Positions 1 to 9,226 of a stretch of DNA of 64,000 nucleotides are shown here, one piece after another; position 1 is the first letter of the stretch; each line of letters begins with the position of its first letter. The stretch is from Salinicola endophyticus. Its GTDB lineage: Bacteria > Pseudomonadota > Gammaproteobacteria > Pseudomonadales > Halomonadaceae. Location of the stretch: NCBI RefSeq assembly GCF_003206575.1, contig NZ_PZJO01000002.1, forward strand, positions 560,730 to 624,729. The letters are read 5' to 3'. The position numbers were made by a program, and so were the translations under genes. The notes under the pieces were generated by a model, which saw only the letters and a program-made list of their open reading frames with translations, was not told the DNA's origin and did not search any database.

Positions 1-71
1 CGGGGCCGCGGCCTTTTTGCGTTCTGGGGACTGGGAGCAGGCAGAACGGGGTGACAGCGGATCTCGGCCGG

Positions 72-578
72 CTACGGCTCCAGCACCTGCAGCTGGACTT
101 CGGCGGTGCCGTCGTCGATCAGCCCGAGCTTCTCGGCAGCCCGCTGCGACAGGTCGATGATCCGCCCGGCGAGGAAGGGCCCGCGGTCGTTGATGCGCAC
201 GATGGCGCTGTCACCGGTGCTCAGATGCGTCACCTTGACCCGGGTGCCGAACGGCAGCGTCTTGTGCGCCGCGGTCATCGCCTGGCCGTCGTAGGGTTCA
301 CCACTGGCGGTCGGCCGCCCTTCGAAATAGGACGCGTAGTAGGTCGCTTCGCCGACCCGGCGGCGCTGGTGGGGCACCGGCTGAGGCTCACCCGCGTCTG
401 TCATCACCGGACCCGGACCCTTGCGCTTGCCAGCAGCCTTGCCGGCAGCGCTGGTTGCCGCCGGTGCGGCATCCGACTGGGTGCCCTGGGGTGTGGCACA
501 GCCCGCCAGCAGCAGGCCCACAGCGAGCGCGGCGAGTACAGCCCGCAATCCGAGCACGGCCCGGGACGTCGGCGGCAC
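72..578 (-). CDS. rlpA: RlpA-like septal ring lytic transglycosylase lipoprotein
   Basis: The C-terminal ~100 residues form a double-psi beta-barrel RlpA domain (GEATYYAS start, RINDRGPF core, IIDLSQRAAEKLGL end). RlpA proteins act in the outer membrane on denuded peptidoglycan glycans at the septum. A lipoprotein signal ends in the lipobox LLLAGC near residue 27. No C-terminal SPOR domain is present, so this is a short form. The start is uncertain. I chose a GTG that gives a compact signal peptide; an ATG at 698 and two ATGs at 776/773 overlapping the upstream TGA are alternatives, but they leave a long, repeat-encoded arm before the signal peptide. Family call firm, start weak. Confidence 0.8.
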   Translation of the reverse strand: MPPTSRAVLGLRAVLAALAVGLLLAGCATPQGTQSDAAPAATSAAGKAAGKRKGPGPVMTDAGEPQPVPHQRRRVGEATYYASYFEGRPTASGEPYDGQAMTAAHKTLPFGTRVKVTHLSTGDSAIVRINDRGPFLAGRIIDLSQRAAEKLGLIDDGTAEVQLQVLEP

Positions 579-586
579 AGAAGAGC

Positions 587-631
587 GTGATGAGTGAGCA
601 CGTGATGAGTGAGCGCGGGATGAGTTCGCGC
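587..631. repeat. three imperfect 15-bp tandem repeats
   Basis: Units at 587-601, 602-616 and 617-631 share the core GTGATGAGTGAGC; the third is degenerate. If rlpA starts upstream, the minus strand reads them in frame as a repeated SSRAH peptide. They lie just before the chosen rlpA start. Confidence 0.7.
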
Positions 632-772
632 AGCCTGGATGACCGCGAACTGCGCCGTCCGCGCGGGCGCGCACCAGGGAAACGGGACTAATGACCATGG
701 GATGCGAGTCTCTCGGCAAGCGGGTCGCGAGGGTGGATCGCGATACGGCACGGATGACGGAAGCGGCGCTCA

Positions 773-2557
773 TCATAACGGCCAAATAAGCAAAATCAGA
801 GGAATGGCGGTCAGTGTGACCACCGCCGACAGCGGCAGCCCCAGCTTCCAGTAGTCGCGGAAACGATAGCCTCCCGGGCCCATGACCAGGGTATTGGACT
901 GATGCCCGATCGGGGTGAGAAAAGCGCAAGAGGCACTCACCGCCACCGCCATCAGGAACGGGTCGAGGGAGACCTGCATGCCGCTGGCCAGATTGGCTGC
1001 GATCGGCGCCATCAATAGCGCCGCAGCGGCATTGTTGATGATGTTCGAGAGCAGCAGGGTGAGCACGAACAGCGCCGCCAGGGTAACCACCGGCGGCCAG
1101 CCGCTGCCCGCGGACATCATGCCATCGGCGATCATCTGCGCCCCGCCGCTGGTCTCCAGCGCCTTGCCCACCGGCAGCATCGCCGCCAGCAGCACGATCA
1201 CCGACCCCTCGATCGCGTCGTAGCCTTCGCGCAGGGGCAGCACCCCCAGCGCCAGGGTGACCAGCGCCGCCAGCGACATGGCGATGGCCGCGGGCAGCAG
1301 ATCGAACACCATGGCGACGATGGCCAGCGCGAAGATGCCCACCGACAGCCAGAGCTGACGCGGCTGCCCCAGCGCCAGCTTGCGACTGGCCAGCGGCAGG
1401 CAGCCCAGCGTCGACAGGCTCTCGCTCAGGTTGTTCTCGTCGCCCTGCAGCAGCAGGACATCGCCGGGCTGGAAGCGCACCTCGCGCAGGCGCTGCTTGA
1501 GCCGGGTACCGTCGCGGGATACCGCCACCAGATGCAGGCCGTGCTGGTTGAGCAAGCGCAGCTGGGAGACGGTGCGATTGATCATCATCGAGTCGTTGCG
1601 CACCACCACCTCGACCAGTTGCAGCTCATCGGCATCGAGCCGCGGCCGTTCGGCATCATCGTCATCGTCGCCGCTGGCGCTGATACTCAACCCCGCCTTG
1701 TCCTCGAGCAGCTTGAGGTCATCCGGGCCCGCCTCCAGCAGCAGGATGTCGCCGGCGGCCAGGGGGCCGAAGAAGCGGTGGCCGGAGTAGCGCTCGTCGC
1801 CGCGCAGCACCGCCAGCACCGGCACCGGGTCGCCGCACACCTCCTGCAGCTCGCGCAGGCGCCAACCCACCGCCTTGGCGTCCTCGTTGACGTGCAGCTC
1901 GCTGAGATAGGCCGAGGTCTCGAACAGCTCGTCGGCGGAGGCCTGGCCCTGACGCTGCGGGGTCAGCCGCCCGCCCAGCAGGATCATGAAGGCGAACCCC
2001 GCCAGCGCCACCGCGCCCCCCACCGGGGCGAAGTCGAACATGCTGAAAGGGCCCTCGCCCTGCCCCGCGCGGAAGGCACTGATGATGATATTGGGCGGCG
2101 TGCCGATGAGCGTGATCAGCCCGCCCAGCAGCGAGCCGAAAGCCAGCGGCATCAGCAATAAAGACGGCGAGGTGTCGTGTTCGCGGGCGACGCGCACCGC
2201 CACCGGCAGCAGCAGCGCCAGCGCCCCGACATTGTTCATCATCGCCGAGAGCAGGATCACCGTCGCGGTGAGTACCGTCAGTTGCCAGATCGGACGGCTG
2301 CCGGCCCTGAGCGTCTTCTCGGCGATCCAGTCGACCACGCCGGCATGCTCGAAGCCGCGGCTCAGGATCAGCACTGCGGCGACGGTGATCACCGCCGGAT
2401 GGCCGAAGCCGGAGAACGCCTCGTCGGCGGGCACCAGCCCCAGCAGCACGCTCACCAGCAGCGCCGCCATGGCCACCATGTCGTAACGAAAGCGCCCCCA
2501 GACGAAGGCGACCAGGGTCAGAAAGAGTACCGCGAAGACCCAGTAAGCATCCTGCAT
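773..2557 (-). CDS. SLC13 (DASS/ArsB-like) family transporter with two RCK_C domains
   Basis: This 594-residue membrane protein is built from two transmembrane halves flanking a cytosolic centre. The first half carries SAMMNNVGALALLLPVAV and ITLIGTPPN, the second SNIINNAAAALL and FLTPIGHQSNTLV. These are the paired helical-hairpin motifs of the divalent anion:Na+ symporter superfamily. Residues about 205-290 and 310-395 resemble two TrkA-C (RCK_C) domains, which bind regulatory ligands in many such permeases. The substrate (sulfate, dicarboxylate or another anion) cannot be read from sequence. The stop overlaps the candidate rlpA ATGs (ATGATGA), but I do not regard the two as clearly coupled. 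Start ATG at 2557. Confidence 0.88.
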   Translation of the reverse strand: MQDAYWVFAVLFLTLVAFVWGRFRYDMVAMAALLVSVLLGLVPADEAFSGFGHPAVITVAAVLILSRGFEHAGVVDWIAEKTLRAGSRPIWQLTVLTATVILLSAMMNNVGALALLLPVAVRVAREHDTSPSLLLMPLAFGSLLGGLITLIGTPPNIIISAFRAGQGEGPFSMFDFAPVGGAVALAGFAFMILLGGRLTPQRQGQASADELFETSAYLSELHVNEDAKAVGWRLRELQEVCGDPVPVLAVLRGDERYSGHRFFGPLAAGDILLLEAGPDDLKLLEDKAGLSISASGDDDDDAERPRLDADELQLVEVVVRNDSMMINRTVSQLRLLNQHGLHLVAVSRDGTRLKQRLREVRFQPGDVLLLQGDENNLSESLSTLGCLPLASRKLALGQPRQLWLSVGIFALAIVAMVFDLLPAAIAMSLAALVTLALGVLPLREGYDAIEGSVIVLLAAMLPVGKALETSGGAQMIADGMMSAGSGWPPVVTLAALFVLTLLLSNIINNAAAALLMAPIAANLASGMQVSLDPFLMAVAVSASCAFLTPIGHQSNTLVMGPGGYRFRDYWKLGLPLSAVVTLTAIPLILLIWPL

Positions 2558-2642
2558 GGGTATGACTCCTTGTCGTGCACTGCTGCCCTCCCGGCACCAG
2601 GCTTGGCAGGCAAACTACCTGCCGAGCCCGCCTGCAGCAGCG

Positions 2643-2679
2643 AAAAAGCCGGCAGCGCCCAGAGGCGCCGCCGGCTTTT
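2643..2679 (-). terminator. intrinsic terminator, probably bidirectional
   Basis: A GC-rich stem (GCCGGC...GCGCC paired with GGCGC...GCCGGC, loop CAGA) is flanked by an A5 run on one side and a T4 run on the other. It lies just downstream of the quinone oxidoreductase gene on the minus strand. Confidence 0.8.
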
Positions 2680-2733
2680 GCATCATACGACAATGTCACG
2701 TCGGCGACCGCTCGCCAACGATCGCGACACGGC

Positions 2734-3711
2734 TCAGGGGATCAGAATGGTCGACCCCGTGGTACGCCGCGCAGCCAGCGCCTCCTGGGCCTTGCCCGCG
2801 TCGGCCAGGTCGAAACGCTGGGCGATATCCACCTTGACCTTGCCACTCTCGAGCAGGTCGAACAGATCCAGGCTCATCTCCTCCAGCCGCTCGCGGGTAT
2901 CGGTGTAGCCATGGAGGCTGGGCCGGGTCAGGTAGAGCGACCCCTTCTGGTTGAGAATGCCGATATTGACCCCCTCGACCGCGCCGGAGGCGTTGCCGAA
3001 ACTCACCATCAGCCCGCGCGGGGCGAGGCAGTCGAGCGACGTGGTGAAGGTATCCTTGCCCACCGAGTCGTAGACCACCGGCACCATGGCCCCATCGGTC
3101 AGCTCGCGCACCCGCTCGGCCACGTTCTCCTCGCGGTAGTTGATCGTGGCCCAGGCGCCGTTGCGCTTGGCCAGCTCGGCCTTCTCGGCGGAGCCCACGG
3201 TACCGATCACCTTGACGTTGAGCGCCTTGGCCCACTGGCAGGCGATCGAGCCGACACCGCCGGCGGCGGCATGGAACAGGATCGTCTCGCCCCCCTCGAG
3301 CGGGAAGGTCTGACGCAGCAGGTACTGCACCGTCAGCCCCTTGAGCATCGACGCCGCGGCGATCTCGAAGGAGATATCCTCGGGCAGCTTGACCACTTTC
3401 TCCGCCGGCAGCACGTGCAGCTGCGCATAGGCGCCGAGGGGCCCCTGGGCATAGGCGACGCGATCACCGACGGCGACATGGGTCACCCCCTCGCCCACCG
3501 CCTCGACCACGCCGGCACCCTCGATACCCAGGCTCGACGGCAGTGAAGGCGCCGGATAGAGCCCGTTACGGAAGTAGATATCGATGAAGTTGAGACCAAT
3601 GGCACGGTTCTCGATGCGCACCTCGCCAGCCTGGGGCGCCGCCGGTTCGAAATCGACGTACTCGAGTACCTCGGGCCCGCCGGTGCGGGAAAACTGAATG
3701 CGCTTGGCCAT
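2734..3711 (-). CDS. qor: NADPH:quinone oxidoreductase (zeta-crystallin/QOR, MDR superfamily)
   Basis: The 325-residue product has the usual length of bacterial QorA. It has the GroES-like N-terminal fold (MAKRIQFSRTGGPEVLEY start, GLNFIDIYFRNGLYP) and the Rossmann segment LFHAAAGGVGSIACQWAKAL for NADPH. QOR enzymes reduce quinones by one electron in the cytoplasm. No zinc-binding cysteines are apparent, as expected for this branch. The ATG at 3711 follows AAGGA at good spacing; a longer in-frame reading adds 35 residues unlike the family. Monocistronic, with its own terminator at 2643-2679. Confidence 0.93.
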   Translation of the reverse strand: MAKRIQFSRTGGPEVLEYVDFEPAAPQAGEVRIENRAIGLNFIDIYFRNGLYPAPSLPSSLGIEGAGVVEAVGEGVTHVAVGDRVAYAQGPLGAYAQLHVLPAEKVVKLPEDISFEIAAASMLKGLTVQYLLRQTFPLEGGETILFHAAAGGVGSIACQWAKALNVKVIGTVGSAEKAELAKRNGAWATINYREENVAERVRELTDGAMVPVVYDSVGKDTFTTSLDCLAPRGLMVSFGNASGAVEGVNIGILNQKGSLYLTRPSLHGYTDTRERLEEMSLDLFDLLESGKVKVDIAQRFDLADAGKAQEALAARRTTGSTILIP

Positions 3712-3904
3712 GGGCTGTCCTTGTCGGAAATTGAATTGAGCGTGGCGTCGTATCAGGCACTGTCCAGGTCCTGTCGAGGGCAGCACGTTTCGGACAGAGC
3801 CTAACACGTCATCCAAGCGCCATTCGTCGGCCGGGTCAAGCCATGCACCGTCGAAGATGCCGCTATGGAGCCCAGTACCTGCACGCCTGCGCGTCTCGGG
3901 GCGG

Positions 3905-4480
3905 TCAGATCACACTCTGGGGAAACCGCTCGAGGGCGGCGACGAAGCGCTGCTTGTAGGACTCGAAGGTCTCCGGATCGGCCTTGAAGGTCTTGACGAT
4001 ACCTTCGCCATCGAAGCGCACCACGCCGGGCAGTTTCCCCGCCTGCGGCTCCGGATGCCGCGGCGCGAGACCGACACGCATGCCGCCCTCGGCATCGATC
4101 CAGCGAGTGATGCCGCAGTCACGGAAGAAGCGTTCCGCGTCGGCGTCGCTGGCGAGCACGCGCAGCGGTGCCTTCTCGGCGAGCAGACGGATCAGGCGCG
4201 CGCTGTGCTCGCTGTGACCGTCACCCTGGGGCGTCGAGACCATCGCCAACTCCATGCTGCGCCCCTCGGTGTCGGCGGAGACCAGCGCCAGGCTCAGCAC
4301 CTGGCGGTCATCGTCGGTCAGGGCGAACAGACGTGCGGCTTCCTGCTCGAACAGCACGCCCAGGGTCCCGGCAAAGGTGACCAGCGGTGCCAGCCCCGCC
4401 TCACGGCCATAGACATTGGCGCACAGCTGGGCCAGGCACGCCTCGCGGCTCTCGGGATTCTTCACATGAACGACTTTCAT
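3905..4480 (-). CDS. conserved hypothetical protein, possibly GNAT-like
   Basis: This is a 191-residue soluble protein that I do not recognise firmly. A central stretch (alternating hydrophobic strand, then PQGDGHSEHSARLIRLL, then an FFRDCGI segment) resembles the acetyl-CoA-binding region of GNAT acetyltransferases, but the pyrophosphate-binding motif is not clear. It has no signal peptide or transmembrane segment. The ATG at 4480 follows GGAGAG at good spacing; an ATG six codons upstream is possible. It stands alone between qor and the siderophore operon and shows no compositional break. Confidence 0.65.
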   Translation of the reverse strand: MKVVHVKNPESREACLAQLCANVYGREAGLAPLVTFAGTLGVLFEQEAARLFALTDDDRQVLSLALVSADTEGRSMELAMVSTPQGDGHSEHSARLIRLLAEKAPLRVLASDADAERFFRDCGITRWIDAEGGMRVGLAPRHPEPQAGKLPGVVRFDGEGIVKTFKADPETFESYKQRFVAALERFPQSVI

Positions 4481-4641
4481 CGGACTCTCCGCACGCATCG
4501 ACTCGGTCCTGCCCGGGCTGACGAGAACGTCAGCGGATAGACACGCCGCTGCGCTGGCGTGCCGCTGGACGCGGGCAGGCAAAAGCGCGCAGCCTAGCAT
4601 ATTCCATCGCCGCGGGCGCGCCGCCACCGCTACCCTCGACC

Positions 4642-5460
4642 TCAACTCCGGGGGCGCGCGCGGCTCAAGGGGCAGGACTGGCAGTAGGCCACCGGGCAGG
4701 CGGCACGGTAATAGAGGCAGCAGCTGCGCCGATAGCGCACTTCGACGCCATCCGCGCGGCGGGTCTTGGCGTGATGGAAACGCGCCAGCGGGTTGACATC
4801 GATGCCGAACAGCTCGGGGTCGGCATCGAGCAGGAAACGGTAGTCCGCCTCGCAGCGCTGGCGTGCCGCGGCGTCGACCTGCGTGCCGTCGAGCTCGACC
4901 AGGCGGCGTTCGTAGAGCGAGTAGACCCGCACCGCCAGGTTCTCCCACAGCATGCGGGGCGGCACCCCACCCACCTCGCGCAGGGTCTGCCACAGCGGCG
5001 TGATCAGCCCGGCGAACAGCTGCGTCAGCAACTGCCGACGCGAGCGCTCCCGCGCCGCCGGCGACCAGGTCTGCAGTCGCAGCGAGCGCAGCGGCAGTGT
5101 CGAACGCCACGCCTGTCCGTCGTGACGGACATCGACCAGGCAGTTGGCCGGCGCCAGATCGAGCCCACGATCACACACCGATAGCAGATAGAGCGGCGCG
5201 CCGGTGAACAGAAAACCCAGGCGCTTCGACAGCAGCGAGGCGGTGGTCCGCCGGTCGGGGGAACCGAGAGTCGGCCCCAGACGTGCCAGCAGTTCATTGC
5301 AGCGCAGGGGATCGGAGAACGCCGCCACCGACAGGGCCGCCGCCCCCGCGGCATCCGCCGACTCGAGGCACAGGGCCCCATGCAGATAGTGGCGGTGCTC
5401 GGCCTCCACCGACGCGCACTCCAGGTGTCCCAGCGGGTCCCGCGCCGCTGCCGGCATCAT
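4642..5460 (-). CDS. FhuF-like siderophore-iron reductase (2Fe-2S)
   Basis: The 272-residue product ends in a cysteine cluster, SCCLYYRAACPVAYCQSC. It matches the CC-x(10-11)-C-x2-C pattern by which FhuF-type ferric siderophore reductases bind an unusual [2Fe-2S] centre. FhuF releases iron in the cytoplasm by reducing Fe3+ in the imported chelate. Its ATG overlaps the TGA of the ATPase gene upstream (ATGA), so it is the last translationally coupled gene of the siderophore operon. The operon position strongly supports the role. The rest of the protein is divergent, and the particular siderophore is unknown. Confidence 0.82.
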   Translation of the reverse strand: MMPAAARDPLGHLECASVEAEHRHYLHGALCLESADAAGAAALSVAAFSDPLRCNELLARLGPTLGSPDRRTTASLLSKRLGFLFTGAPLYLLSVCDRGLDLAPANCLVDVRHDGQAWRSTLPLRSLRLQTWSPAARERSRRQLLTQLFAGLITPLWQTLREVGGVPPRMLWENLAVRVYSLYERRLVELDGTQVDAAARQRCEADYRFLLDADPELFGIDVNPLARFHHAKTRRADGVEVRYRRSCCLYYRAACPVAYCQSCPLSRARPRS

Positions 5461-6248
5461 CACGCCGCCCCCTTGCCGAATGGAATGCATAGCGGCGTAT
5501 GGAAGAACGGATCCTCGATCACCCGACATTCGAGCTGAAATATCTCCTTGACCCGTTCCCGGGTAATCACCGCCTGAGGCCGACCCTGGGCATGAACGCG
5601 GCCCTCGCGAATCGCCACGATATGGTCGGCATAGCGGCACGCCAGATTGAGATCGTGCAAGACCATGACAATGGTCTTGCCGGCATCGCGGTTGAGGCTG
5701 ACGAGCAACTCCAGCACCTCCATCTGATGGGTCAGATCGAGAAACGAGGTGGGCTCATCGAGCAGCATCAGCGGCGTGTCCTGGGCCACCGCCATGGCGA
5801 TCCAGGCACGCTGACGCTGGCCACCGGAGAGCGTCTCGACGCGCTGCTCGGAGAGGTCATCGAGGCCGGTTCTCAACAGCGCCTGCTCGACGGCGCGTTC
5901 ATCGCCTTCGGACCACTGCGCCAGCCAGCTCTGATGCGGATGACGCCCCAGCCCCACCAGTTGACGCACGCTGATGCCCTCCGGTGCCACCGGGTGCTGC
6001 GGCAGTAGCGACAAGGTCCTGGCCACCGCCTTGGTCGGCCGCTGCCGAATGTCCTCGCCCTCGAGAGCGACCTGACCCTGCCACGGCGTCAGCAGCCGAG
6101 CCAATGCTTTCAATAGCGTACTCTTGCCGCAGCCGTTGCTGCCGACCAGCACCGAGATGCGCCCTTCCGGCAGCTCGAGCGACAGCTCGCGCAGGATGGC
6201 CTGACGCTGGTAACCCAGCGTGAGTCGGTTCGCAGAGAGAGTCGCCAT
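5460..6248 (-). CDS. iron-siderophore ABC transporter ATP-binding protein (FecE/FhuC type)
   Basis: A 262-residue ABC ATPase with Walker A VGSNGCGKSTLLK (about residues 33-45), signature LSGGQRQRAWIA (about 138-149), Walker B LMLLDEPTSFLDL and switch histidine in MVLHDLNLA. The high similarity of layout to FepC/FhuC/FecE assigns it to the iron-chelate/vitamin B12 importer class. It powers uptake through the two permeases encoded just upstream (gap of four bases to the nearer one). It is coupled to the FhuF-like gene downstream. Confidence 0.93.
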   Translation of the reverse strand: MATLSANRLTLGYQRQAILRELSLELPEGRISVLVGSNGCGKSTLLKALARLLTPWQGQVALEGEDIRQRPTKAVARTLSLLPQHPVAPEGISVRQLVGLGRHPHQSWLAQWSEGDERAVEQALLRTGLDDLSEQRVETLSGGQRQRAWIAMAVAQDTPLMLLDEPTSFLDLTHQMEVLELLVSLNRDAGKTIVMVLHDLNLACRYADHIVAIREGRVHAQGRPQAVITRERVKEIFQLECRVIEDPFFHTPLCIPFGKGAA

Positions 6249-6252
6249 GGCG

Positions 6253-7281
6253 TCAGCGTGCCTGCTTCATCATCAACCCCAGAAAGAACGGCGCCCCGAT
6301 GGCCGCCACGAAGAGTCCCGCGGGCAGATCCAGCGGCGGAAACAGCAGCCGCCCGGCAAGATCTGCCGCCATCGTCATGCTAGCGCCGACCACGATCGCC
6401 ATCGCGATCTGCGCCGCCCCCGGCTGGCGCAACAGACGTCTCGCCACATGCGGCGCCACCAGTCCGACGAACGCCATCGCCCCGCCCCAGGCCACCGCGA
6501 TACCCGCCAACCCGGCTGCCAGCAGGATCAGCAGCGTGCGTGTCCACTGTACCCGCACCCCGATACCCACCGCCAAGCCGTCGTCCAGCGGTGCCAGCAA
6601 GGCAAGACGCACCAATGGCATCAGCGCCACGAGTGCCACGCCGAAGCAAGCCGCCAGCCACCCGACATCGGACCAGTTGCCGCCATAAACACTGCCGGTC
6701 AGCCATACATAGGCCGACAGTGTGGTCGTGAGCGGACTGGACACCAGCACGAACGTCGTCACGGCACTCAGCAACGTCGATAGTCCGATGCCCATCAGCA
6801 CCAGCCGCAGCGGCGTCGTGCCTCCCCGCCAGGCTGCCAGCATGACCAGCAGCACCGCGAGCAGCGCCCCCAGGGCCGCCGCCAGCGGCATCCAGGCGCT
6901 GCCGACATCGGCGGCCAGGAATACCAGATAGCCGACCGCCAAGGTCGCTGCGCCGGCGGTCACGCCCAGGGTGTCCGGCGAAGCCAGCGGATTGCGCATG
7001 ACCTGCTGCAGCAACCAGCCGGAGAGCGCCAGGGCCGCCCCCACCAGCGCGCCCAACAGCGTCCGCGGCAGGCGCAGCTGCCACAGGATCAGGCCAGCGC
7101 CGCTACCGGGCGAGCGCAGTGCCGCCAGCCACTGCGGCGCAGACAGGGCGGCCTCGCCGAGAGCCAGCGAGGCCAGCAGAATCAGCAGCGCCACCAGCAG
7201 TGCCACCGCCACCCGACGCCACGCTCGCCAGACGACGACCCGTGACAAGCGGCCAAGACGCAGCACGCGAGCCTCACCCAT
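6253..7281 (-). CDS. iron-siderophore ABC permease (FecCD family), second subunit
   Basis: A 342-residue polytopic membrane protein of the FecCD/BtuC family, with about nine to ten hydrophobic segments. It carries the family motifs LRLPRTLLGALVGAALALSG and RNPLASPDTLGVTAGAA near the start, and a cytoplasmic coupling segment GLVAPHVARRLL late. It forms the inner-membrane channel with its partner encoded upstream, whose 3' end it overlaps by eight bases (start 7281, partner stop 7274). The shared NPLASP motif in both permeases shows they are paralogues. Confidence 0.92.
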   Translation of the reverse strand: MGEARVLRLGRLSRVVVWRAWRRVAVALLVALLILLASLALGEAALSAPQWLAALRSPGSGAGLILWQLRLPRTLLGALVGAALALSGWLLQQVMRNPLASPDTLGVTAGAATLAVGYLVFLAADVGSAWMPLAAALGALLAVLLVMLAAWRGGTTPLRLVLMGIGLSTLLSAVTTFVLVSSPLTTTLSAYVWLTGSVYGGNWSDVGWLAACFGVALVALMPLVRLALLAPLDDGLAVGIGVRVQWTRTLLILLAAGLAGIAVAWGGAMAFVGLVAPHVARRLLRQPGAAQIAMAIVVGASMTMAADLAGRLLFPPLDLPAGLFVAAIGAPFFLGLMMKQAR

Positions 7282-8260
7282 GGCGGCCCCCCTGGCGACG
7301 CACCAGTGCCATGAATACCGGCGCCCCGAGTAGCGCCGTCATCACGCCGATGGGCACCTCCCGGGGCGGGATGAGGGTTCGCGACATCACGTCCGCGACG
7401 AGCAGCAGCGCAGCCCCCAGCAGCGCCGCCAGGGGCAGCCAGTGGCGATGATCCGGCCCTGCCAGACGTCGCGCCAGGTGCGGCACGATCAGCCCGATGA
7501 AGACGATATTGCCCGCCATCGCCACCGCCGCGCCCGCCAGCAGCACCACACACACGACCGAGATCAGCTGCAGACGCCACACCGAGATCCCGGCGCCGAG
7601 CGCCACCGCCTCGCCCGCCGCCAGCAAGTTCCACTGCCGCAGGCAGGGCCAGCACGCCAGCAGCACCGCCAGCGTGACCAACATCAGCGGCCAGACCTGC
7701 GTCAACGGCCGGGCCGCGACCGACCCCGCCAGCCAGAACAGCATCGCATCCAGCCCCTGCTGATCGATCACCAGCAGCGCCTGACTGAAAGCATGGAACA
7801 GCGCACTCAACGCGGCACCGGCCAGGATCAGTCGCAGCGGCCCACTCGGGGCCGCTGGACGCATGGCAATCGCCCAGACCGCCAAAGCCGCCAGGGCCGC
7901 GCCCGCGAAGGCCCCGCCGCTCGCCAGCCACCCTGGCAAGCCGCTACCCAATGTGGCCAGACAGACCACCACCAGCAGCGCACCGGCGTTGACGCCGAGC
8001 AGCCCGGGCGAAGCCAGGGGATTGCGGGTCAGGGTCTGCATGATACCGCCGGCCACGCCCAACCCTGCGCCTACCGTCAGCGCCACCAGGGTGCGGGTCA
8101 TACGGGTGGTGCGAATGAGCAGGTCATCGACATCGGTCGGCGACGGCGACCACAGCGCGTGCCATACCTGCAGCGGGCTGGACCAGTGACCACCCGCCAT
8201 CAGGCTCACCACCACGGCGATGGCCAGCCCGGCGACAGCAAGCATCGTGCGCGGGCTCAT
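7274..8260 (-). CDS. iron-siderophore ABC permease (FecCD family), first subunit
   Basis: A 328-residue FecCD-type permease starting MSPRTMLAVAGLAIAVV. It contains RTLVALTVGAGLGVAGGIMQ, RNPLASPGLLGVNAGA and the coupling-helix motif GLIVPHLARRL. The ATG at 8260 overlaps the TGA of the binding-protein gene upstream (ATGA), which fixes the start; the open frame runs further upstream but without family similarity. It heterodimerises with the product of the next gene to form the transport channel. Confidence 0.92.
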   Translation of the reverse strand: MSPRTMLAVAGLAIAVVVSLMAGGHWSSPLQVWHALWSPSPTDVDDLLIRTTRMTRTLVALTVGAGLGVAGGIMQTLTRNPLASPGLLGVNAGALLVVVCLATLGSGLPGWLASGGAFAGAALAALAVWAIAMRPAAPSGPLRLILAGAALSALFHAFSQALLVIDQQGLDAMLFWLAGSVAARPLTQVWPLMLVTLAVLLACWPCLRQWNLLAAGEAVALGAGISVWRLQLISVVCVVLLAGAAVAMAGNIVFIGLIVPHLARRLAGPDHRHWLPLAALLGAALLLVADVMSRTLIPPREVPIGVMTALLGAPVFMALVRRQGGRHG

Positions 8261-9174
8261 GCCGAGGCCTCGCTGGTATCCAGCCAGGCATCCAGGTCGT
8301 CGAGCATGCCGAATACGCCCAGGATGCCTCCGGAGAGACTCCAGGCTACCGGATCGACCTGCCAGACACGTCCCTGACGCACCGCCGCCAGCCGCTGCCA
8401 AAGTGGATGCGCACGCAGGCGCCCATAGTGCTCGCGCGCGGGCCGGTCGCGCGGCTGCAGCAGGAAGAAGACATCGGCATCGATCGCCGGCAGACTCTCC
8501 ACGCCGCCCAGTCTCAGCACCACCCCGGGCTGCTCCTCGACCTGTCGGGGCCAGCGAAACCCGAGCTGGGTCAGCACCGAGCCGCCAAAGCTCGGCGCCA
8601 GGTAGCTGCGAATCTCACCGGCCCTGATATCGAGCAGCGCCACCGTCAACGGCCAGCGCGCGCCGAAACGCTGCTGCAGTCGTGCGCGCAGTGCCGCCAT
8701 GCGCGATGCCAGTACCCGCTGCAGGTACTCGCCCCGGGCCTGGCGATCGAGTGCCTGCGCCATCGTCTCGAGGGTATGTCGATAGTGGTAGATATCCTCC
8801 AGCATCGTCAGCGGAGCCAGCGCCGACAGCAGCGGAGCGATGCGCTGATGACGGAAACGCGAGGCGACGATCAGATCCGGTTCCAGCAGTGCGATCCGCT
8901 CCAGGTTCGGCTGCGTCTCCAGCCCCAGGAGCGAAGCCTGGGCCAGCGCCGAGCGCAGGTAGGGGTAGATCGGTGGGTCCTGCCATGACAGCACGACCCC
9001 GACCGGTACCACGCCGAGCGCCACCGCGGTATCGGTGGCCCCCTGGAACAGCGTGACGATCCGCTGCGGACGGCGCGGCCTGCGTGCCTCTTGCTGGCGC
9101 GCCATGCCGGCTCGTGCCAGCGTCGGCATGGCGCCCAGTGCCAGCGCCCGGGCCATGAAGTCACGACGTTTCAT
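8257..9174 (-). CDS. iron-siderophore periplasmic binding protein (FhuD/FecB-like)
   Basis: The 305-residue protein opens with MKRRDFMARALALGAM, a twin-arginine-like signal, as in FhuD-class binding proteins. The mature part has the helical-backbone fold pattern of class III binding proteins: an N-terminal lobe with RIVTLFQGATDTAVALGV, LEPDLIVASRF near the hinge and a C-terminal lobe ending GILGVFGMLDDLDAWL. It collects the ferric siderophore in the periplasm after passage through the TonB receptor encoded 52 bases upstream and hands it to the permeases. No lipobox is seen. Confidence 0.9.
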   Translation of the reverse strand: MKRRDFMARALALGAMPTLARAGMARQQEARRPRRPQRIVTLFQGATDTAVALGVVPVGVVLSWQDPPIYPYLRSALAQASLLGLETQPNLERIALLEPDLIVASRFRHQRIAPLLSALAPLTMLEDIYHYRHTLETMAQALDRQARGEYLQRVLASRMAALRARLQQRFGARWPLTVALLDIRAGEIRSYLAPSFGGSVLTQLGFRWPRQVEEQPGVVLRLGGVESLPAIDADVFFLLQPRDRPAREHYGRLRAHPLWQRLAAVRQGRVWQVDPVAWSLSGGILGVFGMLDDLDAWLDTSEASA

Positions 9175-9226
9175 CGCGAATCCGCATTATCACTCGGCAC
9201 GCCACCGTGGCTGATAGGGGTCGGCA

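Noticed and set aside
1-20. A GC stem followed by TTTTT at the left edge
   Set aside because: It looks like the right half of a plus-strand terminator, but the left arm lies outside the window, so it cannot be confirmed.
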